The position numbers and the translations under genes are program-made. DNA of 5,274 nucleotides from an uncultured Planctomycetaceae bacterium (lineage in GTDB: Bacteria > Planctomycetota > Planctomycetia > Planctomycetales > Planctomycetaceae). Under the pieces are notes generated by a model. It saw only the letters and a list, made by a program, of their open reading frames with translations, was not told the origin of the DNA and made no database searches. The stretch spans positions 1 to 5,274 of the forward strand of contig CAIXQV010000021.1 of the NCBI GenBank assembly GCA_903921605.1, read 5' to 3'. This document shows, piece by piece, positions 1 to 5,274 of this stretch; within the stretch, counting starts at the first letter, position 1, and every line of letters begins with the position of its first letter.

Positions 1-558
1 CCTTTCGATGCGGGAGAGAAGCAGGGTCATGATGAAGATGCTGGCGATGAGATCGACGGTGCTGGTGAACGTGGTGGCACAGACGACGATGTTTCCCCGG
101 AACGTGCAGCCGCCAGCAAAACACGATTTCCTTCATCGATGGGGCTCAGCGTCCTCCTGCCAACAGTAACGAAACAACTTCAGGTGACCATTGACTGGGG
201 AGAGTATGGTCCATTGGAACCTGAACCAGGCCAGTCAAATCCGTGGCGACGGAAGCCTCAGCACAAAACGTTGATGGTGCCGATTGAGCAGAAGGATCGC
301 TGGCGGGCAGATATTCCAATTCCCGGCAGCGAAGGTATGCGGATTAGTGTGACGGGACGAAGCTTGTCTGGCGTCCGGAATCTGGCGGCATACAGTCGCC
401 CCTGCCAGAGTGTGTCTGTCTTTCTGGTGAACCACAGGAAGTTGGCACCGGATGACACCCGTGATACGGCATTTGCTTTTCAGGCTCAACTGACTGTGGC
501 ATGCAGTGAAGGCTTTGTGGCCCGAGCCGATGCTCATGCGATGGGGTCGACGCAATGA
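1..558 (+). pseudogene. drmA: DISARM helicase DrmA-like fragment (5' beyond window, premature stop)
   Basis: The frame is open from base 1, so the gene begins outside the window; the ATG at 139 is internal. The visible 185 residues start with an acidic, low-complexity stretch (about 1-35, rich in D, E and G). Then come FPSSMGLSVLLP (about 43-54), TIDWGEYG, WRRKP, VSVFLVNHRK (about 139-148) and FAFQAQLTV (from about 158). This order matches, from memory, the region of DrmA ahead of its helicase motor. DrmA is the helicase of the DISARM anti-phage system and is normally over 1000 residues. Here the protein stops at TGA 556-558 with no Walker A, Walker B or other helicase motif. The GIY-YIG gene starts from the other side only 138 bases later, so the ATPase is missing. 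No drmB, drmC or DISARM methylase is present. I am fairly sure of the family and sure that the gene is incomplete. Confidence 0.7.
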
Positions 559-696
559 TTGCGGACCTGCCAGCTAACAATTGGGGGCGACGTTCACGGT
601 GAAAGATCTGAACCCATCGTTGCGAAAATGCACGTCAGGTGGTGCGACATGGGCCGCTCGAATGCTGCTATCCCGATTTGTCAGTTGACGCTGGAG
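540..696 (+). pseudogene. Decayed continuation of the drmA-like gene
   Basis: Past the break, pieces expected next in DrmA appear in changing frames. Bases 540-569, one frame off, read DGVDAMIADL, which fits the D-x-D-x-x-(I/V)-A-D-L stretch I recall after FVxRxx. Bases 571-600, back in the original frame but after the stop, read QLTIGGDVHG, resembling the family's (Y/F)A(V/I)GHxV segment. Beyond about 610 the similarity fades and no frame is convincing. The simplest reading is at least two opposite frame changes between 538 and 575, followed by loss of the rest of the gene. The alignment is from memory and the segments are short, so this is tentative. Confidence 0.35.
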
Positions 697-1416
697 TTAT
701 CGATAAGTGTATTTTATCGGATTGGCTGCGCCTTGCTTGCGGAATTCGTCGGGGAGGCGTTTGTTGATGTAGTGTCGACGGAGTGTTTCAGAGGCAACAG
801 AACCGATGAAGCCGTAGCGATCCGGAACGGGCTCTCGTCCGGGGAAATGTTCGACAGTGGCTGGTAGCCAACTCTCCGCGACGAAGACTTCGATAATGAT
901 TCCGAAGCGAACCGCAACGATAATTTCAGCACGCTCGGCTTTTGTGGCACTGATTTTCCAAGCGTATCGTGTTGCTTCGTAGAGCGATGTTTCGGTCGCT
1001 GTACGATTGACGTTGATGATGATTGCTCGATGCTGAAAGTCTGCCGGTTTGGCGTGATACTTGTTGACGATTTCCTGGGCATGCATTGCGCCGAACTCAT
1101 TGCTTCCAGAGCCGGTGACGGCGTTCGCCAGTCCGGGATAGGCATCGATCAACGCGGCTTCGACTTCGTAAGCGGTCTTGTCGTCGAGTCCGTGTCGATG
1201 GATGACGTGAGCAACATTGAATCCAGCCGCCCGAATTTCGTGAATTCGTTTGAGCTTTTCGTTAGGTTCGTCGGTGCCGATCTCCGCGCGGATGTGAGCG
1301 AATACTCGGTTATCTTTCCCCTTGCCGACGTAGAACGTTTCGCCATTGCGCGGATCAATCAGCCGATAGACGTATGTCTTTAATTTCTCGATGACTTCAG
1401 GCGAAAATGATTCCAT
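697..1416 (-). CDS. LEM-3-like GIY-YIG nuclease-domain protein
   Basis: This is an intact 239-residue protein. The N-terminal domain (about 13-95) carries the GIY-YIG signature: YVY at 15-17, FYVG at 28-31, an Arg in DNRVFAH (R37) and the acidic YEVEAALIDAY segment (E84 or E86 as the likely metal-binding Glu). The spacing, and the GKGKDNRVFAH block after FYVG, fit the LEM-3-like branch (COG3680 type) rather than UvrC or homing endonucleases. These enzymes nick or cut DNA with a divalent metal. The C-terminal half (about 125-239) is a second domain with RAIIINVNRT, LYEATRYAWKIS, WLPATVEHFP, RYGFIG and KQGAANPIKY. I recall it accompanying such nucleases but cannot name it; a substrate-recognition role is a guess. 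The start is the first ATG and no clear Shine-Dalgarno site precedes it. It lies 78 bases after the lipoprotein gene and converges on the drmA remnant. Confidence 0.85.
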   Translation of the reverse strand: MESFSPEVIEKLKTYVYRLIDPRNGETFYVGKGKDNRVFAHIRAEIGTDEPNEKLKRIHEIRAAGFNVAHVIHRHGLDDKTAYEVEAALIDAYPGLANAVTGSGSNEFGAMHAQEIVNKYHAKPADFQHRAIIINVNRTATETSLYEATRYAWKISATKAERAEIIVAVRFGIIIEVFVAESWLPATVEHFPGREPVPDRYGFIGSVASETLRRHYINKRLPDEFRKQGAANPIKYTYR

Positions 1417-1494
1417 GTGGACGATGCTTTTTTGAAGATTAAGGATGGGGACTGGTTCGGTAATGAACTGGCAGATAGGACTGAAATGTTCAGC

Positions 1495-2244
1495 TTATTG
1501 CAATCGTTGCGCCGTGTAGATCCATCCCTCGTTATCATGAATCTGGAGATTGCCGGAGGTGTCAAATATCCAGTGATCGCCGGCTGGCGATTTGGTCAGT
1601 TTGTCAAAGCGGGTTCCGAGTGGCACATTGCTGCTGCGAATCTCCTGAACGTTTCCACTTCCATCTTCGTAAGTGTCTTCCATGTAGAGCTTGCCATTCT
1701 TTCGAAAGATTGTGACCCGTTTGTGAAAACTACTTTCGTCGAGCCATCGTCCGATCTCAGATCGTTCGGCATCCGACGGATCCTCGACGAGCTTCTTCGC
1801 ATTATCAGCCTTCATTCCAATAATGCGCACTTCGAGGTCTGGTGTGAAGTTAGTTGTTGCCCAGTAGACATCATTGGGTTTGTGGTAAGGGAGGTAGTAG
1901 CCAATAAACGTGCGTTCAAACGTGTCAGGTTCACCACCCCTGATAGAGTGAGCAATCTGAATCAGTACGTCTTCTGGAACCCGCTTGTTTAATCGCACAT
2001 CGACACTGCGTTTGATGTTTGGAATGACATCGTGCTTGATGATTTCGTATGAAACATCCGCAGGAAGGACGGGACTGTCGACTTCGGTTGGTATGTCATT
2101 CTCTGCAAGACCTTGGGCATCCGGTTCGGGCACTACCTCAGAAGATGCCGCCGGGGTCACGACGATTGGCAGGGGCGGAGAGGGTGCTTCGCTGCAGCCA
2201 GTGCTCAAGGCAACGAGAATGATGCCAGCCAGATTAGATTTCAT
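1495..2244 (-). CDS. Secreted lipoprotein of unknown function
   Basis: This is a 249-residue protein starting at ATG 2244. That start is chosen over the upstream in-frame ATG at 2316 because a GAGG Shine-Dalgarno motif sits five bases before it and the protein then begins with a signal peptide. The peptide is a short charged start (MKSN), a hydrophobic core (LAGIILVALST) and a lipobox-like S-T-G-C with Cys17; the serine at -3 is not ideal. A proline- and acid-rich linker (about 18-62) follows. A folded domain comes next with YEIIKHDVIPNIKRSVDVRL, FIGYYLP, YWATTNFTPDLEVRI and, near the end, GTRFDKLTK, DHWIFDTSGNLQIHD and EGWIYTAQRL. I associate this domain with uncharacterised planctomycete proteins and know no function. 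It would be anchored at the cell envelope, unlike its DNA-handling neighbours. Confidence 0.8.
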   Translation of the reverse strand: MKSNLAGIILVALSTGCSEAPSPPLPIVVTPAASSEVVPEPDAQGLAENDIPTEVDSPVLPADVSYEIIKHDVIPNIKRSVDVRLNKRVPEDVLIQIAHSIRGGEPDTFERTFIGYYLPYHKPNDVYWATTNFTPDLEVRIIGMKADNAKKLVEDPSDAERSEIGRWLDESSFHKRVTIFRKNGKLYMEDTYEDGSGNVQEIRSSNVPLGTRFDKLTKSPAGDHWIFDTSGNLQIHDNEGWIYTAQRLQ

Positions 2245-2245
2245 A

Positions 2246-2256
2246 GGTACCTCAGC
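2246..2256 (-). promoter_or_regulatory. Ribosome binding site deciding the lipoprotein start
   Basis: Reading the minus strand, TGAGGTACCT runs straight into ATG 2244-2242, placing GAGG about five bases from the start codon. It is the only clear Shine-Dalgarno motif before a gene in this window and favours this ATG over the upstream one at 2316. Confidence 0.55.
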
Positions 2257-2332
2257 ATTTGCAGATTCTGCCATTCTTCTGTGTAGCGTCGGCTCAATGA
2301 AATGGGCCCCTCGCAAACGTACCTGAACACCT

Positions 2333-2357
2333 GGAGCACTCCTCCTCAGCTCGGAGG
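2333..2357. repeat. GC-rich inverted repeats downstream of the HhH-like gene
   Basis: CCTCC (2341-2345) can pair with GGAGG (2353-2357) across a seven-base loop. An overlapping palindrome GGAG-CA-CTCC (2333-2342) offers an alternative fold. It lies about 40 bases past the stop of the gene at 2396, on the side where a terminator would be. No T-run follows on the minus strand, so intrinsic termination is doubtful. Confidence 0.25.
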
Positions 2358-2395
2358 GCTACATAGTTGTGCTGCCTTTTCGGGCGTGATCCTCG

Positions 2396-3007
2396 TTAAA
2401 AGTCGTATTTCTTTAAAAACTGACCATACGCAACCAGTGCATTATCCAACCGCTTACGAGCCTGGACGACGGCCAGCGGATCAGTCGAATCTATCGACGC
2501 TTGCTCGAATAGTTTCCCCGCTAGAGTAGCAAAGGACTCCTTGTAAGAAGAGAAACTGTCGATTGACGTCGGTTGTTGCTGAGAAAACAATCGCGAATAA
2601 GCGCGAAACACATGCTGGTCTGCGATTGGCCATTCAGCCGGGCGAGCAATGTGAAAAAGGAAGAGCTGCCAGATGATACCGCTTGGAAACAGCGTTGCTG
2701 TGATTGACTGATAGTCGGAAGTTGAAAGTGACCCACTGCGAAATTTGTTGATTGCGGGTAACTGCTCAAGCACTTTGATGACACGCTGGTTCGGTTCATC
2801 GTTCTTTTTCAGTGGATGATTGAGGTAAGTTGGGTCCTTCCATCGAAGCAGGACGATAATGCCGTCTTCCTGCAAATCGCCGCCAACATTTAAAGCTTTT
2901 GAATACAGATCGTCGTCGCCACGGTAGTAACGCTCCCAGCAACGAACGAATCGGAGGACCGATTGAAGGTCACAGTTGCTGAATTCATTTTTCTCAAACA
3001 CGAACAT
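2396..3007 (-). CDS. HhH-GPD glycosylase-like hypothetical protein
   Basis: This is an intact protein of 203 residues from ATG 3007, or 221 from ATG 3061. The shorter start is preferred because the extra 18 residues span a palindromic hairpin (3018-3053) and look non-coding; neither start has a good Shine-Dalgarno site. The predicted protein is soluble and mostly helical, with no signal peptide. The best landmark is a hydrophobic helix, IIWQLFLFHI (about 111-120), followed by PAEWPIADQHVFRAYSRLF (about 123-141). This resembles the helix and D-(Q/T)-H-V segment of HhH-GPD base-excision glycosylases, where the Asp is catalytic. No clear helix-hairpin-helix G-x-G loop and no Fe-S cysteines are visible, so enzyme activity is uncertain. 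The gene lies between a long gap and the lipoprotein. The reading frame is well supported; the family assignment is tentative. Confidence 0.65.
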   Translation of the reverse strand: MFVFEKNEFSNCDLQSVLRFVRCWERYYRGDDDLYSKALNVGGDLQEDGIIVLLRWKDPTYLNHPLKKNDEPNQRVIKVLEQLPAINKFRSGSLSTSDYQSITATLFPSGIIWQLFLFHIARPAEWPIADQHVFRAYSRLFSQQQPTSIDSFSSYKESFATLAGKLFEQASIDSTDPLAVVQARKRLDNALVAYGQFLKKYDF

Positions 3008-3017
3008 TAATGTGACT

Positions 3018-3053
3018 GCTAACGAATTGTGATCAATGCGTCTGGCGGTTAGC
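3018..3053. repeat. Palindromic element GCTAAC...GTTAGC upstream of the HhH-like gene
   Basis: GCTAAC (3018-3023) and GTTAGC (3048-3053) are perfect complements 24 bases apart. A smaller palindrome, ATTG-TGAT-CAAT (3026-3037), sits inside. The element lies 11-46 bases upstream of the preferred start at 3007, where an operator or a structured leader could sit. It resembles short GCTAAC/GTTAGC palindromes I recall from planctomycete intergenic DNA. Confidence 0.4.
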
Positions 3054-3107
3054 GGACGCATGGATCGTGCGTTGGACTTTTCCGCTTTGTGGATTGGGGT
3101 CAGCTTG

Positions 3108-3137
3108 AGTTTTCAGTCGTCAGTGTTCAGTTTTCAG
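3108..3137. repeat. Direct repeat of AGTTTTCAG
   Basis: AGTTTTCAG occurs at 3108-3116 and again at 3129-3137. Between them lie the related pieces GTCAG and GTGTTCAG, giving a TTCAG-rich tract with a 21-base period. This wording is familiar from non-coding DNA of planctomycetes; a function is not known to me. Confidence 0.45.
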
Positions 3138-3420
3138 GAGAACAAAGAATAACGGACTCTCTGCGGAATCAATCACGGGCACCCGGCGGCTGAGGGGAAT
3201 CTACCATTGGCGGTGATGGTTGTCACCCCGGAATAAACAGGTGTAGATGATCATCGTTGCGGTGCGGCTGTCGATCGAAAAACGGCGGGCCAAGCAATAA
3301 TCTGACAGGGGATCACGGCGAAAAATCCAAATGGAGACCTTCGGTCGAATTCATGTATGTGGTCAAAGACCGGCGCACAACATCCAGCAGGTACAAAGGG
3401 GGCACGTGACTTCGGAGTTG

Positions 3421-3798
3421 CTACAGTCGCCATCGAGCGGCGGCTCGTTCGTCGTTCGTGAATAGTCCAGAGAACGCGTCTTCCAGCATAATTGATCCAT
3501 GGCGAGCTCTGGCCTGCCAAGAGCTTTGACTCGCTTCAAGCCGCTCTGAATCTCGACTGTTGCCACCAGCTCCTTAGCAAGTGTCACACCTTCCGTCTTG
3601 TCGAGCATCTCAATGAAATCATTGGGTCGATATCCCAGCGAAATACATTGCACGATTGAATCGTGAACTCCACTGTTGAAATTTGCGGCAGTTGACACAG
3701 CTCGGTATTCGATGATGCTTGCGGCCAAGCCCTACTCTATCAATCGCTGCTGTCGCGATAAAGCCGAGGGGGAACGCCGTTTTGTTCGTGTCGGCCAT
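3421..3798 (-). pseudogene. Small conserved hypothetical protein, two compensating frameshifts
   Basis: The start is ATG 3798, whose A is also the last base of the HNH stop (TGATG), a typical coupled junction. The first frame gives MADTNKTAFPLGFIATAAID and would stop at 3619. Good family sequence then appears one base off from about 3728: LGYRPNDFIEMLDKTEGV, AKELVAT, SGLKRVKALGRPELAMD. Near 3494 the frame returns to the first one and reads IMLEDAFSGLFTNDERAAAR before TAG 3421. Joined, this matches a pattern I recall in small bacterial proteins: YRPxxFxxML, then GxxxLxxxGRLDLxxExxVL, then LFxxxERxxARxRL. The restored product is about 125 residues, helical, with no membrane segment. I know this pattern beside or fused to helicases and nucleases but no function for it. 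The middle and end are well supported; the first 25 residues rest on the coupled start only. Confidence 0.6.
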
Positions 3799-4653
3799 CA
3801 ATGATAGAAAACGTTCTCGCGGTGGTACGCAAGATACTCTCGGGTTTCAGGCGAAGGCTGTTGGCGAAGGTGTTGGCCCAGCAGGTTGAAGAGCAATTGC
3901 TCCTTCGTATTCAGTCGACTTGAGATCAGTATAGCACCGATGTGGTCGAATGAGATTAGCCCGGCATCGAAGATGCGCATCAAGGCTGGCGACGAGCGGT
4001 AAGCCGTTTTCTGAGTCAAGGCGTTCTTCATTGTTCGAATCTCGCCACGGCATAATGTGCGACGCGCGGATTGCGTCGAGGACGGTGGAGCCCGTAACCG
4101 CGCAGGCGTTACCCCACTTCGCCAGGACTTGCTTGCGAAACAAACCCTGCCCAACTCGAGCGTTTACTAACGCTGTTTTGGTGGTTGTTTCAATCTTCAG
4201 TCTGGCGATTGCTCTGAGGTCGTCAGCCAGAGTACTGGCGGAAGACTTCGCATGCGCCAGCTCACTGATCGGTACACGAGAAACAACCGTTGCATATACT
4301 TCACCGTCTACCGTGATCAGGGATCCAAACTCGATAAGAGTCTGGTCGTCGAACGATTTGATCTGGCGTGCTGCATCTGTTTCAGAATCAACGGCTACGC
4401 AAACAACGCCATATCCTTTCGCTCCATCGCGAATGAGTTGCAGTTGCTGATGTCGCTCCGCAAAACCGTTCGAGTTTCTGCCCTGCACACCGAAGCCAAC
4501 CAGAACACAATCGACGCTGTTAATCGTGCGAAATCCGTCCTCCCAGACTCGCAGGAAAACTCGATGATGCAGCGGATCGATTGCCCCCCACGACCATCGC
4601 GAATTCTTCAATTGAACGCCCAAAGTGTCGGTAAAAAACTGGTTGATGGTCAT
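3798..4653 (-). pseudogene. HNH endonuclease (HNH_2 type), frameshifted in the catalytic domain
   Basis: From ATG 4653 the protein has an N-terminal domain (about 1-130) with MTINQFFTDTLGVQL, NSRWSWGAI, VFLRVWEDG and a GYGVVCVAVD strand. Such domains precede HNH nucleases of restriction-like proteins. The HNH_2-type domain follows: GQGLFRKQVLAKWGNACAVTG (about 168-188, with C184), RASHIMPW (H199), NEERLDSENGLPL (N216) and SLDAH (223-227). After H227 the frame breaks. One extra base near 3972 hides the expected FDAGLISFDHIGAILISSRL, which continues one frame over through EYLAYHRENVFYH to TGA 3798. Repaired, the enzyme is about 284 residues, normal for the type. Unrepaired, the frame runs on to 3847 with unrelated sequence. 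The alternative GTG start at 4689 abuts the glycosylase stop but adds 12 residues that do not resemble the family. The family call is firm; whether the break is real is open. Confidence 0.8.
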
Positions 4654-4689
4654 TGGGTTTGGCTTTGGAAACGAGGCAGCACATGACAC

Positions 4690-5274
4690 TCACAGTCCGT
4701 AATCGGTGTGATCACATCGTATTGTTTTCTTTTGCCTGGGCTGCAAGTGCCTCCTGATTCGCTCCCAATCGACGGACTGTTGTTTCAAATCTCGAGTACG
4801 GTTTACTGTGCCGGCTCCGCAGTGATACGCTGCGAACACTCGGACGCCCTCGAGAATCTCGCAGCCCTGCTCGTCCACAATGGCATCACGCAAGGCGACA
4901 ACTGGCTGACTAAACGATCGTAGTATGGCATGAAACGCGAAGGCACCCAAGCCGATCACCACACTTGGGCGAACGATTTCAATTTGTTGTCGCAGGAATC
5001 GTGATTCGCAGTTCGAGACCCACTGTGGATCAACCTTGGCCTGAAGGCCGCCATCTTTCAGGCAAAGTATAGCGTTGGTCAGAAAAAGACCTCGTGGCTC
5101 ACCGGAGTACGTCGTAACACTCACATCAATGCCGATGTGGAAAAGCAGCTTTTCAAGATTGCGCATCGTGGCATTGCTAAGATCATCACGACCTTTATGC
5201 TTCTTGTAGTACCGTACATCTCCCCAGTCTTGACCAACGATCATCAATTGGGCATTGAGGTCACCGTGTAACCG
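4690..5274 (-). CDS. Uracil-DNA glycosylase superfamily protein (N-terminus beyond window)
   Basis: The frame is open to the right edge, with GDLNAQLMIVGQDWGD lying across the ATG at 5244, so that ATG is internal to the family domain and the gene starts outside. About 194 residues are visible. Landmarks of the UDG fold are: the motif-1-like strand and loop LMIVGQDWGD (acidic residue for water activation), GLFLTNAILCLKDGG (motif-2-like, Asn for base recognition), RPSVVIGLGAFAFHAIL (the strand-helix usual in family 4/5-like members), and VFAAYHCGAGTVNRTR (His-bearing final motif, where classical enzymes have H-P-S/H-x-S-P). The protein probably flips out and cleaves uracil or another altered base. 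The Fe-S cysteine pattern of family 4 is not seen in the visible part. It stops at TGA 4690 and is followed by the HNH gene, probably in the same transcript. The superfamily is firm; the substrate is unknown. Confidence 0.8.
   Translation of the reverse strand, partial: RLHGDLNAQLMIVGQDWGDVRYYKKHKGRDDLSNATMRNLEKLLFHIGIDVSVTTYSGEPRGLFLTNAILCLKDGGLQAKVDPQWVSNCESRFLRQQIEIVRPSVVIGLGAFAFHAILRSFSQPVVALRDAIVDEQGCEILEGVRVFAAYHCGAGTVNRTRDLKQQSVDWERIRRHLQPRQKKTIRCDHTDYGL

Larger units (their letters stand above)
3008..3420. other. Intergenic region without a supported gene
   Basis: No reading frame in this stretch looks like a protein I recognise. It holds the GCTAAC/GTTAGC palindrome (3018-3053), two AGTTTTCAG copies (3108-3137) and a small inverted repeat, GGTGA (3212-3216) with TCACC (3223-3227). 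The minus-strand frame ending at 3251 is the out-of-frame shadow and run-on of the gene at 3421-3798. Any promoter for the HhH-like gene should be here, but I cannot point to -35 and -10 boxes. Confidence 0.5.

Noticed and set aside
573..699. Integron attC-like site (GCTAACAATT ... GTTAT), and a similar look at 3018-3053
   Set aside because: The arms lack the RYYYAAC/GTTRRRY form, the second pair is too close together, the other gene gaps have no such sites, and no integrase is present.
559..867. Plus-strand 102-residue frame as an independent gene
   Set aside because: It starts at a TTG right after the drmA stop in the same frame, and its second half is antisense to the GIY-YIG gene; only its first residues matter, as drmA remnant.
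1417..1992. Plus-strand frame beginning DDAFLKIKDGDWFGN
   Set aside because: The opening looks protein-like, but most of the frame is antisense to the well-supported lipoprotein gene and shows no family pattern.
3212..3227. GGTGA/TCACC hairpin as a terminator
   Set aside because: The stem is five base pairs with no T-run on either strand, and it lies some 200 bases from the nearest upstream stop codon.
3251..3520. Minus-strand 89-residue frame
   Set aside because: It overlaps the small gene out of frame, has Arg/Pro-rich random-looking sequence, and its stop is simply the next one available.
3950..4686. Long plus-strand frames opposite the HNH gene
   Set aside because: They are antisense to clear HNH family sequence and have basic, Ser/Arg-rich composition typical of shadow frames.

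Overview
The window reads as accessory, defence-island-like DNA from a bacterium, probably a planctomycete. That placement is an inference. It rests on GC near 50 %, weak or absent Shine-Dalgarno sites, a secreted lipoprotein of a type I associate with planctomycetes, and an intergenic AGTTTTCAG repeat. No rRNA, tRNA, CRISPR array, transposase or integrase gene is visible.

Layout. Bases 1-558 (+) hold an internal piece of a DISARM helicase gene (drmA-like). It is open at the left edge and ends in a premature stop; about 140 further bases look like its decayed continuation. Every other gene lies on the minus strand. In minus-strand reading order they are: a uracil-DNA-glycosylase-superfamily gene entering from the right edge (4690-5274); an HNH endonuclease gene (3798-4653) with a one-base frameshift inside its catalytic domain; a small protein of unknown function (3421-3798) with two compensating frameshifts; a 413-base gap with short repeats but no supported gene; a HhH-GPD-like protein (2396-3007); a secreted lipoprotein (1495-2244); and a LEM-3-like GIY-YIG nuclease (697-1416), which converges on the drmA remnant.

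How it fits together. The glycosylase, HNH nuclease and small protein are packed like a translationally coupled operon. HNH and the small gene share a TGATG stop-start junction, and an alternative GTG start for HNH directly abuts the glycosylase stop. A base-excision-type enzyme beside an HNH nuclease suggests a module that senses altered bases in foreign DNA and cuts it, but this is inference. Broken reading frames recur in three places (drmA, HNH, small gene). Either the island is decaying or the assembly carries single-base indels; the sequence alone cannot decide. The GIY-YIG, lipoprotein and HhH-like genes look intact.
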